From: Streptomyces tsukubensis
GTDB lineage: Bacteria > Actinomycetota > Actinomycetes > Streptomycetales > Streptomycetaceae
Length of the DNA: 64,000 bases
Direction of reading: 5' to 3'
NCBI RefSeq assembly: GCF_003932715.1
Contig: NZ_CP020700.1
Coordinates: forward strand, 6,532,501 to 6,596,500
Shown: positions 34,406 to 42,370 of the stretch, piece by piece
How the letters are laid out: each line of letters begins with the position of its first letter
Position numbering within the stretch: the stretch's first letter is position 1
The notes under the pieces: model-generated
What the model saw: the letters and a program-made list of their open reading frames with translations, nothing else
The model's database searches: none
Told to the model about the DNA's origin: nothing
Program-made: the position numbers and the translations under genes

Positions 34406-34631
34406 ATCTGCCTCCCCAGCCGGTGTGCCCGTGGCCGACCACCGCCCGCGGACGGGATACCGCCGCGGATTCGATGCCGGTGAGGGATACGTAACGCGGC
34501 CCGCGCACGTTCATCACCGGTCCACCACGGATCCGGTACGCGGCCGAGGGCCCCGGACCCGGAGGGCGGCGCGGCTTCCAGGGTCCGGCTTCTACGGCGC
34601 GGCTTCTACGGCCCGGCCCGGGGCCCGCGGG

Positions 34632-35351
34632 TCACCGGGTCCGGAGGGCGGGATGGTCCGCGACGACCGTGGCGGAGCCTGCCGGGATCTCCGTGAACCC
34701 CGCATCCCGCACCACCGGCAGCCCGGCCGCGACCAGGGCCGCGAACCGCTCCCGCGGCGCCGTGCGGACGGCGAGCGCGAAGCCGTCCGCCTCCCACGCC
34801 TTGCGCTCCGTGTCGTTCAGCTCCCACCAGGCGAGCTGGGCGCCGTGCCCGGCCTGGGCCATCGCCTTGCCCGCCGACATCTCCACATCCGGATTGAGCC
34901 AGAGCACCGGCCGCAGTGGATCGGGGTCCGCCGGGGGCAGGGGATCGTCGAGTTCGGTGCCCGACACCTGAAGCTTCACCAGCTCCTTCGGCCAGCCGTC
35001 CAGCGGTACGGGCGGATAGACCCGCACCTCGGCCGCGGCACCGGTCACCGTGATACCGGGCAGCCCCCCGGCCCGCCGCCACTCCGCGCCGCGCGCCCGC
35101 CGCACCACCTTGCGGATCCGGGCGTCCTGCCAGTCCCGCATCGCCCGCGCCCACGCGCCGTCGCCGTGGGAACGCTCGTCGGCGAGGATCACGAGGACCG
35201 CGCGGGCAGCCGTCTCCAACGCGTCCGTACGGGCCGGGGGAGCGGTCTTCTCGATCCGGGCGACCAGCGGCAGCACGAACTGCCGGGCCTCGTCGCGGTC
35301 GGTGCTCTCGTGGCGGAAGGGGCTGTCGGTGCCATGGGATTCGCTGCTCAC
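34632..35351 (-). CDS. PTH2-type peptidyl-tRNA hydrolase-like protein
   Basis: A 239-residue protein. The N-terminal half (about 1-130) is an actinobacterial extension with helical character (RHESTDRDEARQFVLPLVAR, RAMRDWQDARIRKVVRRARG). The C-terminal half is the PTH2 fold: PVLWLNPDVEMSAGKAMAQA, then GHGAQLAWWEL, matching the K-x(n)-GKxxAQ-x-xHA pattern of archaeal and eukaryotic peptidyl-tRNA hydrolases that free tRNA from stalled peptides. Bacteria normally use Pth1, so this is probably a second, specialised enzyme. GTG 35351 (MSSESHGTDS) is chosen; upstream in-frame sequence is unconserved. Confidence 0.78.
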   Translation of the reverse strand: MSSESHGTDSPFRHESTDRDEARQFVLPLVARIEKTAPPARTDALETAARAVLVILADERSHGDGAWARAMRDWQDARIRKVVRRARGAEWRRAGGLPGITVTGAAAEVRVYPPVPLDGWPKELVKLQVSGTELDDPLPPADPDPLRPVLWLNPDVEMSAGKAMAQAGHGAQLAWWELNDTERKAWEADGFALAVRTAPRERFAALVAAGLPVVRDAGFTEIPAGSATVVADHPALRTR

Positions 35352-35580
35352 CCCGTCCAGTCTGCCAGCCCGGCCGATACCGGCCGCCCCGGGCGGGCGC
35401 AGGGTACGGGTCCGCCCCGGTCCCGGCCACCGGGCGCCCGGACCGAGGTCCGGAGCGGACGGTTCCCTGCCCCGGCAGTGCCTGTGGAAAGCCCGTGGAC
35501 AGCCCGCGGAAAAGCCGGTGGCAGGGCCACCGGTCCGAAAATCTTGGCGGAATAGGCCCATCCGGGTGAGGATGCGGCGT

Positions 35581-36255
35581 ATGAAGAGCGACCTTTTCTC
35601 CTCCGAGAGCCTGGCCCAGCCCGCGACGGCCCCGGGCATGACCCTCCAGAACGCCAAATCGGTCAAGTACACCGTCAACGGTGAGATGCACGCCCGCCAG
35701 GGCTCGATGATCGCCTTCCGGGGCAATCTCCAGTTCGAGCGCAAGAGCCAGGGCCTCGGCGGCATGCTGAAGCGCGCCGTGACCGGCGAGGGGCTGCCGC
35801 TGATGGTGGTCTCGGGGCAGGGCGAGGCCTGGTTCGCCCACGAGGCCGCGAACTGTTTCATCGTCGAGATCGAGCAGGGCGACGCGCTCACCGTCAACGG
35901 CCGCAACGTCCTCTGTTTCGACGCCACCCTCTCCTACGAGATCAAGACCGTGAAGGGCGCGGGCATGACCGGCGGCGGCCTCTTCAACAGCGTCTTCACC
36001 GGTTACGGCAAGCTCGCCGTGATGTGCGAGGGCACCCCGATCGTGATCCCCGTCTCGCCCCAGCAGCCCGTCTACGCCGACACGGACGCCGTCGTCGGCT
36101 GGAGCGCGAGCCTCCAGACGTCCCTGCACCGCTCGCAGTCGGTCGGCTCGATGATCCGCGGCGGCTCCGGCGAGGCCGTGCAGCTCAAGCTCGAAGGCGA
36201 GGGCTTCGTCATCGTCCGCCCGAGCGAACTGGTACCGCAGAAGACCGGCAACTGA
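35581..36255 (+). CDS. AIM24 family protein
   Basis: A 224-residue beta-rich protein of the AIM24/DUF124 family (double-stranded beta-helix): MTLQNAKSVKYTVNGEMHAR at its start, the mid motif GEGLPLMVVSGQGEAWFAHE and the glycine-rich loop AGMTGGGLFNSVFTGYGK near residues 130-147. Bacterial members have no settled function; some appear near tellurium-resistance or stress genes. It is divergent from the PTH2 gene with a 229-bp gap and no evident Shine-Dalgarno mismatch at ATG 35581. Cytosolic, no signal peptide. Confidence 0.83.
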   Translation: MKSDLFSSESLAQPATAPGMTLQNAKSVKYTVNGEMHARQGSMIAFRGNLQFERKSQGLGGMLKRAVTGEGLPLMVVSGQGEAWFAHEAANCFIVEIEQGDALTVNGRNVLCFDATLSYEIKTVKGAGMTGGGLFNSVFTGYGKLAVMCEGTPIVIPVSPQQPVYADTDAVVGWSASLQTSLHRSQSVGSMIRGGSGEAVQLKLEGEGFVIVRPSELVPQKTGN

Positions 36256-36349
36256 CGTACCGGTGGCACGGTGAGGTGCGCGGGGGGCCGGTTCCCGGGA
36301 CCGGCCCCGGCGCCGCGCCGGAGGATCCCGGCCACGTACCCTGGGCCGT

Positions 36350-36559
36350 ATGGACGCATCGTCGTACTGCGCGGGCAGCGGCACCGGCGGCGACCGGTCC
36401 CGGCCGGAGCCCGCAGCGGATCCCGGGCCGGACGCTTCGCCCCGTGCCGAGTGCGTTCTCTGCCGGGAACCCACCGAGTATCCGGAGTCGGTGAAGGGCA
36501 TCACCCTCTGCCCGGTCTGCGAGTGGCAGGAAGCCCAGCGCACGGCCTGCTCGGGCTGA
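36350..36559 (+). CDS. Small protein with zinc-ribbon-like CxxC pairs
   Basis: A 69-residue protein. After a disordered acidic and Pro-rich start, two cysteine pairs appear: ECVLCREP near residue 35 and LCPVCEWQ near residue 54, arranged like a small zinc ribbon. Function unknown; conserved at this place in Streptomyces as far as I recall. It lies 95 bp after the AIM24 gene on the same strand and is convergent with the deacetylase gene, 9 bp away. Confidence 0.6.
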   Translation: MDASSYCAGSGTGGDRSRPEPAADPGPDASPRAECVLCREPTEYPESVKGITLCPVCEWQEAQRTACSG

Positions 36560-36568
36560 CCGCGGCCG

Positions 36569-37414
36569 TCAGCGCCCGGCGCGCATCAGCTCCGACACCT
36601 TCACCATCCGGTAGCCGCGCTTCCGCAGCTCGGGCACGATCTTCCTGATCGCCGCCTCCGTCGTCGGGGCCGCGCTGCGGGTGCAGTGCAGCACCACCAC
36701 CGACCCCGGGCGCACCCCTTCCAGCACCTGCTCGGCGACCGCGTCCGCGTCCGTCGCGAAGGCGTCCCCGCCGACCACGTCCCACTGCACCGCCGTCACA
36801 CCGGCCGGGCCGAGCGCCCGCAGTGCCGCGTCGTCGTAGCAGCCGCCGGGGAAGCGGAAGTACGGCACCACCCGGCGGACGCCCGCCGTCCGGAACGCTG
36901 CGAAGGCCCGGTCCACATCGGCCTTCCTATCCCGCGCGGCCAGTACGGGCAGCCCGTAGCAGGGCTCCTTGAAGGCATGGTGGCTGTAGGAGTGGTTGGC
37001 CACCTCGAAGAGGGGGTCGTTGCCGATCGCCTTCGCCTGGTCCGGGTACTCCTCCGCCCAGCGGCCGGTCATGAAGACCGTCGAGGGGACGGAGAGCGTA
37101 CGCAGGGTGTCGATGAGCGCGGGATGGTCGAAGCGTTCGCCGCGCGCGGCCCTCGGCCCCTGATCGGCGGTCATATCCGCGTCGAAGGTGAGGGCGACCG
37201 TCTTGGCCGACCGGTCGGCGGGCACCGCGGACCGGGAGAAGACGGGGGCCGCCCCGCCCGGTCCGGCGGCGAGGGTGGGCGCCCCCGCGCCGGACGGCGC
37301 GCCGGCCTTCGTACGCGCCGGGGCCGGGCCCGCCGGGGAACCCTGCTCTCCTGCGCAGCCCACGAGAACGGCACCGGCCATCGCCACGGCCGCGAACCAA
37401 CGCACTCTGATCAT
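36569..37414 (-). CDS. Polysaccharide deacetylase family lipoprotein
   Basis: A 281-residue NodB-homology (carbohydrate esterase 4) protein exported as a lipoprotein: lipobox LVGC with Cys20. Metal motif 1 is LTFDADMT, motif 2 is NHSYSHHAF with the two histidines, and a late motif reads VVVLHCTRSAAPT. Such enzymes remove N- or O-acetyl groups from peptidoglycan, chitin or exopolysaccharide; the substrate is not deducible. ATG 37414 gives a proper signal peptide; no strong Shine-Dalgarno is visible. Confidence 0.83.
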   Translation of the reverse strand: MIRVRWFAAVAMAGAVLVGCAGEQGSPAGPAPARTKAGAPSGAGAPTLAAGPGGAAPVFSRSAVPADRSAKTVALTFDADMTADQGPRAARGERFDHPALIDTLRTLSVPSTVFMTGRWAEEYPDQAKAIGNDPLFEVANHSYSHHAFKEPCYGLPVLAARDRKADVDRAFAAFRTAGVRRVVPYFRFPGGCYDDAALRALGPAGVTAVQWDVVGGDAFATDADAVAEQVLEGVRPGSVVVLHCTRSAAPTTEAAIRKIVPELRKRGYRMVKVSELMRAGR

Positions 37415-37661
37415 CACAAAAGGGAACTTAAGTGATGATCGCGGCGAGGGGTGGTCGTATCGCCGCTGTGTCGGGATCCCGGCCGGACCGTCCACCCGAG
37501 CGGGTGCGCGAGCGGTCGGGGCGGTTCGGGCCCGGGGGCGGCCGACGCCCGGCCGGAGGGCGTCCCTCCCTCCGGCCGGACGGGTTCACCGGCCCTTGCG
37601 GGCGGCTCCCTGCACGCCTGCCCCCGGGCCCGGGCGGCCATGCGCGGCGTGCGGAAGTACG

Positions 37662-37693
37662 CCGGGGCGCCCCGGGCGGGATGCGCGCCCCGG
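37662..37693 (-). terminator. Terminator of the phoX-like gene
   Basis: CCGGGGCGC (37662-37670) and GCGCCCCGG (37685-37693) form a perfect 9-bp stem, 20 bp beyond the stop codon. The rest of the 298-bp gap up to the deacetylase start shows no gene; it is GC-rich with short repeats of CGGCCGG. Confidence 0.6.
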
Positions 37694-37712
37694 GGCTTTC
37701 CTCAGGGGTGGG

Positions 37713-39074
37713 TCAGTCGTGCCAGGGGCCCGTGATCGCGAACGTCGTGCCCGGGCGGTAGCAGTTGACGTACATCGTCTCGCCGTCCGGGGAGAACACC
37801 ACCCCCGCGAACTCGCCCCACTCGGGCAGCTCGGGAGTGCCGATGTTCTGCCGGTTGCGGGCCATCTCGTAGATCTCGCCGCGGCGCGACACACCGTAGA
37901 CGTGCTGGGCGCCGTCGCCGTCCTCGCACAGCATCAGATTGCCGCCGGGGGCGAGGCAGATATTGTCCGGGGACTCGCCGGGCGTCTGGATATCGGTGTT
38001 CGGTCCGAAGACCACCACCAGGGTCACCCTGCGACGGTCCGGCTCGTACTTCCACACCTGGCCGAAGTGGTCGGCCGCGGCACCCTGGCGGGTGCGGGCG
38101 TAGCTGGAGACGAAGTAGACCGAACGCCCGCCCCACCAGGCGCCCTCCAGCTTCTGGGCGCGGGTGATGCCCTTGGGGCCGTAGTCCTGGGAGCGTACGG
38201 AGGTCTGCACCGCCTGGCTGTCGGGCACCGGCACCCACTCGACCCGGTCGAACGACGTCCCGGGCTCGGTGACCGCGGAGAGGTCGGGCACTCCGGGTAC
38301 CCGCATGGCCTCCAGCTCGCCGCCCGCGTGCAGCGACCCGCGGCCGCCGAGGGGGCGTTCGGGGAGGAAGCGGTAGAAGAGGCCGAAGGGGTTGCGGGCG
38401 TCTTCGGTCTCGTAGACGATCCCGGTCCGCGGGTCGACCGCGACCGCCTCGTGGTCGAACCGGCCCATCGCGGTCAGCGGTACGGCGCCGGATCCGAACG
38501 GGTCGGCGCCGTCGACCTCGAAGACGAAGCCGTGGTCCTTGGTGTAGCCGTTGGTCCCGGCGCGGCTCTCGTCCTCCTCGCAGGTCAGCCAGGTGCCCCA
38601 GGGGCTGGGCCCGCCCGCGCAGTTCACCGCGGTCCCGGCGATCGCGACCCGCTCGGAGAGCACGTCCCCGTCGCTGTCCAGCTCCAGGACCGTACAGCCG
38701 CCGGTCGCCGCCGGGTCGTAGGTCAGACCGGGCACGGCGGGGACGGGCAGCGGGTCTCTCGGGTCGTTCTCGTGGTTGCGGACCAGATGGACCCGGCCGC
38801 GGCGGCCGCGGAACGCGGCCATGCCGTCGTGGTTTCCGGGGACCAGGCCCTCCCCGGAGCGCAGTGGTTCGCCCTCCCGGGACAGCACCCGGTAGCGGAA
38901 CCCGGCCGGCAGGTCGAGCAGTCCGGCCGGATCGGGGACGAGGGGACCGTAGCCGCCGCGCCCGTGGGCGGCGGCCGTGCTCGCGAAGAGTTCGGAGAGG
39001 GCTCCGGCGAAGGCGACGGAGGCGCCGAGTGCGCCCGTACGGGCGAGGACGCTGCGGCGGGTGGTTTCCGGCAT
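37713..39074 (-). CDS. PhoX family phosphatase (DUF839), Tat-exported
   Basis: A 453-residue secreted protein with a twin-arginine signal (TTRRSVLARTGALGASVAFA, residues 4-23) and a cut near AAAHG. The body is a PhoX/DUF839 beta-propeller: LVPDPAGLLDLPAGFRYRVL, LVRNHENDP, GNHDGMAAF, a calcium-binding-type ETEDARNPFGLFYRF, and CLAPGGNLMLCEDGDG. PhoX enzymes are calcium/iron-dependent alkaline phosphatases that release phosphate from organic esters outside the cell. ATG 39074 follows GGAGTT-like purines. It has its own transcript, isolated by terminators at both ends. Confidence 0.85.
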   Translation of the reverse strand: MPETTRRSVLARTGALGASVAFAGALSELFASTAAAHGRGGYGPLVPDPAGLLDLPAGFRYRVLSREGEPLRSGEGLVPGNHDGMAAFRGRRGRVHLVRNHENDPRDPLPVPAVPGLTYDPAATGGCTVLELDSDGDVLSERVAIAGTAVNCAGGPSPWGTWLTCEEDESRAGTNGYTKDHGFVFEVDGADPFGSGAVPLTAMGRFDHEAVAVDPRTGIVYETEDARNPFGLFYRFLPERPLGGRGSLHAGGELEAMRVPGVPDLSAVTEPGTSFDRVEWVPVPDSQAVQTSVRSQDYGPKGITRAQKLEGAWWGGRSVYFVSSYARTRQGAAADHFGQVWKYEPDRRRVTLVVVFGPNTDIQTPGESPDNICLAPGGNLMLCEDGDGAQHVYGVSRRGEIYEMARNRQNIGTPELPEWGEFAGVVFSPDGETMYVNCYRPGTTFAITGPWHD

Positions 39075-39154
39075 GGGGCAACTCCCTGTGGCGGACAGAG
39101 AAATGGCAGACGGAGGGGTGGTGCGGGGGATGGTGCGGGGGGTGACGTGGGCCA

Positions 39155-39217
39155 CAAAAAAGTGACCCGCACGTGTGTAGCACGCACCTGGTGGGCGCGT
39201 GAACCGTGCGGGTCACT
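39155..39217 (-). terminator. Rho-independent terminator of the osmC-like gene
   Basis: A 13-bp perfect inverted repeat (39161-39173 with 39205-39217) encloses a 31-nt loop that can itself pair, and is followed on the minus strand by six T residues (39155-39160). It is the only hairpin in the window with a classical T-run. Confidence 0.85.
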
Positions 39218-39286
39218 GGGAAAGCTGTGTCGTCTGAAACTGTACGTACGCCGGAGGATCTTCAGCCGATTCCTCCGGCGGGGGTG

Positions 39287-39712
39287 TCAGACCAGTTCGG
39301 CGGTGAGGGTGATGGTCGTGCCGGTGAGGGCCTGGCTGACCGGGCAGTTCTTCTTGGCGCCCTCGGCCGCCTCGGCGAAGGCTTCGGCGTCGATGCCGGG
39401 AACCTCGCCGCGGACCGTCAGGTGGATGCCGGTGATGCCCTCACCGGGCTGGAACGTGACGTCCGCCTTGGTCTCCAGACGGGTGGGCGGGTTGCCCGCG
39501 CCCGCCAGACCGTGCGAGAGCGCCATCGAGAAGCAGCTGGAGTGGGCGGCCGCGATCAGCTCCTCCGGGCTGGTCTTGCCGTTGGCCTGCTCGGCGCGGG
39601 AGGGCCAGGAGACCGGCTGGGTGCCGATGCCGGAGGAGTCGAAGGTGACGTTGCCCGAGCCCTGGAGGAGGTTGCCCTCCCAGACCGTGTGCGCCGTGCG
39701 AGTCGTGGCCAT
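39287..39712 (-). CDS. OsmC/Ohr family peroxiredoxin
   Basis: A 141-residue OsmC-type thiol peroxidase. The two reactive cysteines are Cys60 (AHSSCFSMAL) and Cys123 (KKNCPVSQAL), with the catalytic Arg/Glu expected from GTQPVSWPSRAEQANGKTSPEEL. It reduces organic hydroperoxides in the cytosol. Overall length and motifs fit the OsmC branch rather than Ohr. ATG 39712; closed by a strong terminator. Nearby ZapE-like gene lies 104 bp upstream on the same strand. Confidence 0.88.
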   Translation of the reverse strand: MATTRTAHTVWEGNLLQGSGNVTFDSSGIGTQPVSWPSRAEQANGKTSPEELIAAAHSSCFSMALSHGLAGAGNPPTRLETKADVTFQPGEGITGIHLTVRGEVPGIDAEAFAEAAEGAKKNCPVSQALTGTTITLTAELV

Positions 39713-39816
39713 GCTGTGGAATCCCTTCTGGTGGAAAGCTGGTTGCGCCTCGAACCTACTGGTCGGGGCCCGGACGCGGGAAACCCGGCGGGAGCCGCCG
39801 GGCCCGGCCCGGTGGC

Positions 39817-40911
39817 TCAGGAGGCGCCGTCGGTGTCCCCGAGGGGCTTGGCGTCCCGGGCCAGCGCGGTGAGGCGGGAGATCGCGCGGTAGTACTTCTT
39901 GCGGTAGCCGCCGCGCAGCATGTCCTCGCCGAAGAGCCGGTCGAAGGGGACCCCGGAGGCGATCACCGGGATCTCGGCGTCGTACAGCCGGTCGGCGAGC
40001 ACCACCAGGCGCAGTGCCGTCGACTGGTCCGGTACGGGCGCGACCCCGGTGAGGCAGACCAGCCGGACGCCTTCGATCAGGGCCCCGTAACGGCTGGGGT
40101 GCACCTGGGAGAGGTGGCCGAGCAGATGGGGGAAGTGGTCCAGGGAGGCACCGGACGTGGTCCGCGCGGTCTTGGCGACGACCTCGTCGGCGTACGGCGG
40201 CGGGGCTTCGGGCAGCCCGCGGTGGCGGTAGTCCTCGCCGTCGATGCGGAGCGGCTGGAAGTGTGCGGACAGCCCCTGGATCTCGCGGAGGAAGTCGGCG
40301 GCGGCGAACCGGCCCTCGCCCAGTTTCCCGGGCAGGGTGTTGGAGGTGGCGGCCAGGGAGACACCGGCCTCGACCAGCTTCGACAGCAGCGACGACACCA
40401 GGACCGTATCGCCCGGGTCGTCCAGTTCGAACTCGTCGATGCAGAGCAGCCGGTAGCCGCCGAGGACGCGGACGGTGTCCCGGAAGCCGAGCGCGCCGAC
40501 CAGGTTGGTCAGCTCCACGAAGGTGCCGAAGGCCTTCTGGTGGGCGGGAACGGGGGCCGCGTGCCAGACGGAGGCCAGCAGATGGGTCTTGCCGACGCCG
40601 TAACCGCCGTCGAGATAGACGCCGCGCGGCCCGGTGGGCGCGGCGGGCTTGCGGGAGAACCAGCCCCGGATACCGCCGGGGTCCCGGCGCTCCGCGCCGA
40701 CCCCGGCCGCGAAGGCCGCCAGCCGGGTTACCGCGTCCGCCTGGCTGGGGTGGTTCGGATCCGGGATGTAGGTGTCGAAGCGGACCCCTTCGAAGCGCCA
40801 CGGCGGCTCCAGCTCGTCCACCAGTCTCTCGACGGAGACCTGCGGCCGGCGCTCGCACAGGGAGTGGGGCGGGCCGGGTTCTATGGGGCTGCTGGTGGCA
40901 CGAGTCGACAC
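39817..40911 (-). CDS. zapE: ZapE/AFG1-like AAA ATPase
   Basis: A 364-residue ATPase of the AFG1/ZapE family: Walker A GGYGVGKTHL near residue 104, Walker B LLCIDEFELDD near residue 157, sensor region LAATSNTLPGKLGEGRF and the family-typical RYGALIEGVRLVCLTG. In proteobacteria ZapE acts on the division ring; the actinobacterial role is not known. GTG 40911 (VSTRATSS) leaves only 37 bp to the divergent reductase gene; an internal later start is possible. Confidence 0.82.
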   Translation of the reverse strand: MSTRATSSPIEPGPPHSLCERRPQVSVERLVDELEPPWRFEGVRFDTYIPDPNHPSQADAVTRLAAFAAGVGAERRDPGGIRGWFSRKPAAPTGPRGVYLDGGYGVGKTHLLASVWHAAPVPAHQKAFGTFVELTNLVGALGFRDTVRVLGGYRLLCIDEFELDDPGDTVLVSSLLSKLVEAGVSLAATSNTLPGKLGEGRFAAADFLREIQGLSAHFQPLRIDGEDYRHRGLPEAPPPYADEVVAKTARTTSGASLDHFPHLLGHLSQVHPSRYGALIEGVRLVCLTGVAPVPDQSTALRLVVLADRLYDAEIPVIASGVPFDRLFGEDMLRGGYRKKYYRAISRLTALARDAKPLGDTDGAS

Positions 40912-40948
40912 AGTTCCCCACTGTAAGCGCCGTGCGAGACTGCAGGAC

Positions 40949-41731
40949 ATGCGACGCCTGCTCCCTGTGACCGATCAGACAGCCGATGACGACCGAGAGT
41001 GGTCGCTGGAGGAGCTGGCCGAGCTCTACTCCTACCCGGAGCCGGATGCGAAGCAGGGCGGGGCGCCGGGGGCGTGGCTGCGCGGGAACATGGTGTCGTC
41101 GCTGGACGGCGCGGCCCAGCACGACGGTGCCTCGCAGCCGCTGTCCGGACCGGCCGATATGCGGATCTTCGGGGTGCTGCGGGCGCTCTGCGACGTGGTG
41201 ATCGCCGGTGCTGAGACGGTCCGCCGCGAGGGCTACCGGCCCGCCAGGGCCCGCGAGGCCTTCGCGGCGCGGCGGGCGGCCGCCGGACAGACCCCGGCCC
41301 CGGCGATCGCGGTGGTCAGTGCCTCCCTGGAGCTGGACTTCACGGCGCCGCTGTTCACCGAGCCGCTGGTGCCGACGCTGATCCTGACGGGCGCCGGGGC
41401 GCCCGCCGAGCGGGTCCGGGCGGCCCGGCTGGCGGGCGCGGACGTCGTGCAGGCCGGGGACGGGCCCGGGGTGGACCCGGCGGCGGCCGTCGCGGCGCTG
41501 GCCGAACGAGGGCTGACCCGCCAGCTCACCGAGGGCGGCCCGAGGCTGCTGGGCCGGTTCGTGGCGGCCGGGGTGCTGGACGAGCTCTGTCTGACGGTGG
41601 CGCCGGTCCTCACGGCGGGGGACGCCCAGCGGATCACGAACGGCCCCGGAACAGCCGTACCCGAACGGTTCGCACTGGTGTCCGTACTGGAAGAGGCGGG
41701 CTTCCTTTTCACCCGATACCGTCGCATCTGA
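40949..41731 (+). CDS. Pyrimidine reductase family protein (RibD C-terminal domain)
   Basis: A 260-residue NADPH-dependent reductase with the RibD-C (DHFR-like) fold: GNMVSSLDGAAQHDG at about 46-60, LCDVVIAGAETVRREGYRP, TEGGPRLLGRFVAAGVLDEL and ISxxxLG-type end replaced by PVLTAGDAQRI. Such stand-alone proteins resemble the second step of riboflavin synthesis or folate reductases; the in vivo substrate is unknown. ATG 40949. It is divergent from zapE and upstream of two small conserved genes and murC. Confidence 0.83.
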   Translation: MRRLLPVTDQTADDDREWSLEELAELYSYPEPDAKQGGAPGAWLRGNMVSSLDGAAQHDGASQPLSGPADMRIFGVLRALCDVVIAGAETVRREGYRPARAREAFAARRAAAGQTPAPAIAVVSASLELDFTAPLFTEPLVPTLILTGAGAPAERVRAARLAGADVVQAGDGPGVDPAAAVAALAERGLTRQLTEGGPRLLGRFVAAGVLDELCLTVAPVLTAGDAQRITNGPGTAVPERFALVSVLEEAGFLFTRYRRI

Positions 41732-41789
41732 CAATCAGCGGAATTTCCCGTTCCGGTTAGCTTCGGCTGGGCAGACTTACTCCCACAGA

Positions 41790-41807
41790 CCCCGTGCGGT
41801 CACGGGG
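41790..41807 (+). terminator. Hairpin after the pyrimidine reductase gene
   Basis: CCCCGTG-CGGT-CACGGGG is a perfect 7-bp stem with a tetraloop, 58 bp after the stop and 31 bp before the next start codon. It may be a terminator or a leader hairpin of the next gene. Confidence 0.5.
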
Positions 41808-41838
41808 AAGGATGGTTTCCGCAGAAGGGCTCCTGAAC

Positions 41839-42309
41839 GTGTTCACAAGCGTACTGATGATCGAGCAGCCCCTGACGTCCGCCGATGTGGATTTTGTGAC
41901 TACCCTCCACGGCGACGAGGCCATCTCGTTCGTCGTGCTGATGCAGCCGCGCGGTGCCCAGGCCGACGTACTGCTGCGGGCCATCGACGACGTGGCCCTC
42001 GGCGAGCTGAAGGACGCCGTCCACGAGGGCGGAGAACCCGAGGGGAAGGACGCGATCGCCCCGGCGGAGCTGGCCCTGGAGCACTCCCTGCGGGCCCTGC
42101 GCGCGGCCGGCTCCGAGGCCGTGGGACAGGTGGTCGAGAAGCACCCGCTCGACGTGCTGAAGACCGTCGTCGAGGATTCCAACGCCGACGAGGTCATCGT
42201 CCTGACCGAGCCGCACTACGTGGAGGAGTTCTTCCACCGGGACTGGGCCTCCCGGGCACGCCACAAGGTCGGCGTCCCGGTGCTCAAGCTCTTCGCCCAC
42301 AACGAATAG
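41839..42309 (+). CDS. Conserved actinobacterial protein of unknown function
   Basis: A 156-residue acidic cytosolic protein, FTSVLMIEQPLTSADVDFVT at its start, with a C-terminal half (VVEDSNADEVIVLTEPHYVEEFF) that looks like a Rossmann-type universal-stress fold. Homologues are, as I recall, sometimes labelled indole-3-glycerol phosphate synthase, but none of that enzyme's active-site motifs is present and the protein is too short, so that name should not be used. GTG 41839 is preferred, with AGAAGGG upstream; earlier in-frame starts are less consistent. It precedes murC by 61 bp. Confidence 0.7.
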   Translation: MFTSVLMIEQPLTSADVDFVTTLHGDEAISFVVLMQPRGAQADVLLRAIDDVALGELKDAVHEGGEPEGKDAIAPAELALEHSLRALRAAGSEAVGQVVEKHPLDVLKTVVEDSNADEVIVLTEPHYVEEFFHRDWASRARHKVGVPVLKLFAHNE

Positions 42310-42370
42310 GGTGGTGGCCCGGCCGGAACAGCGACCGGCCGGGCGACCCCGTAAGGAAGGCAGAACACGC

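Noticed and set aside
41839..42309. Indole-3-glycerol phosphate synthase
   Set aside because: The protein is about 100 residues too short and has none of the TrpC barrel motifs, so the label sometimes given to homologues is not supported.
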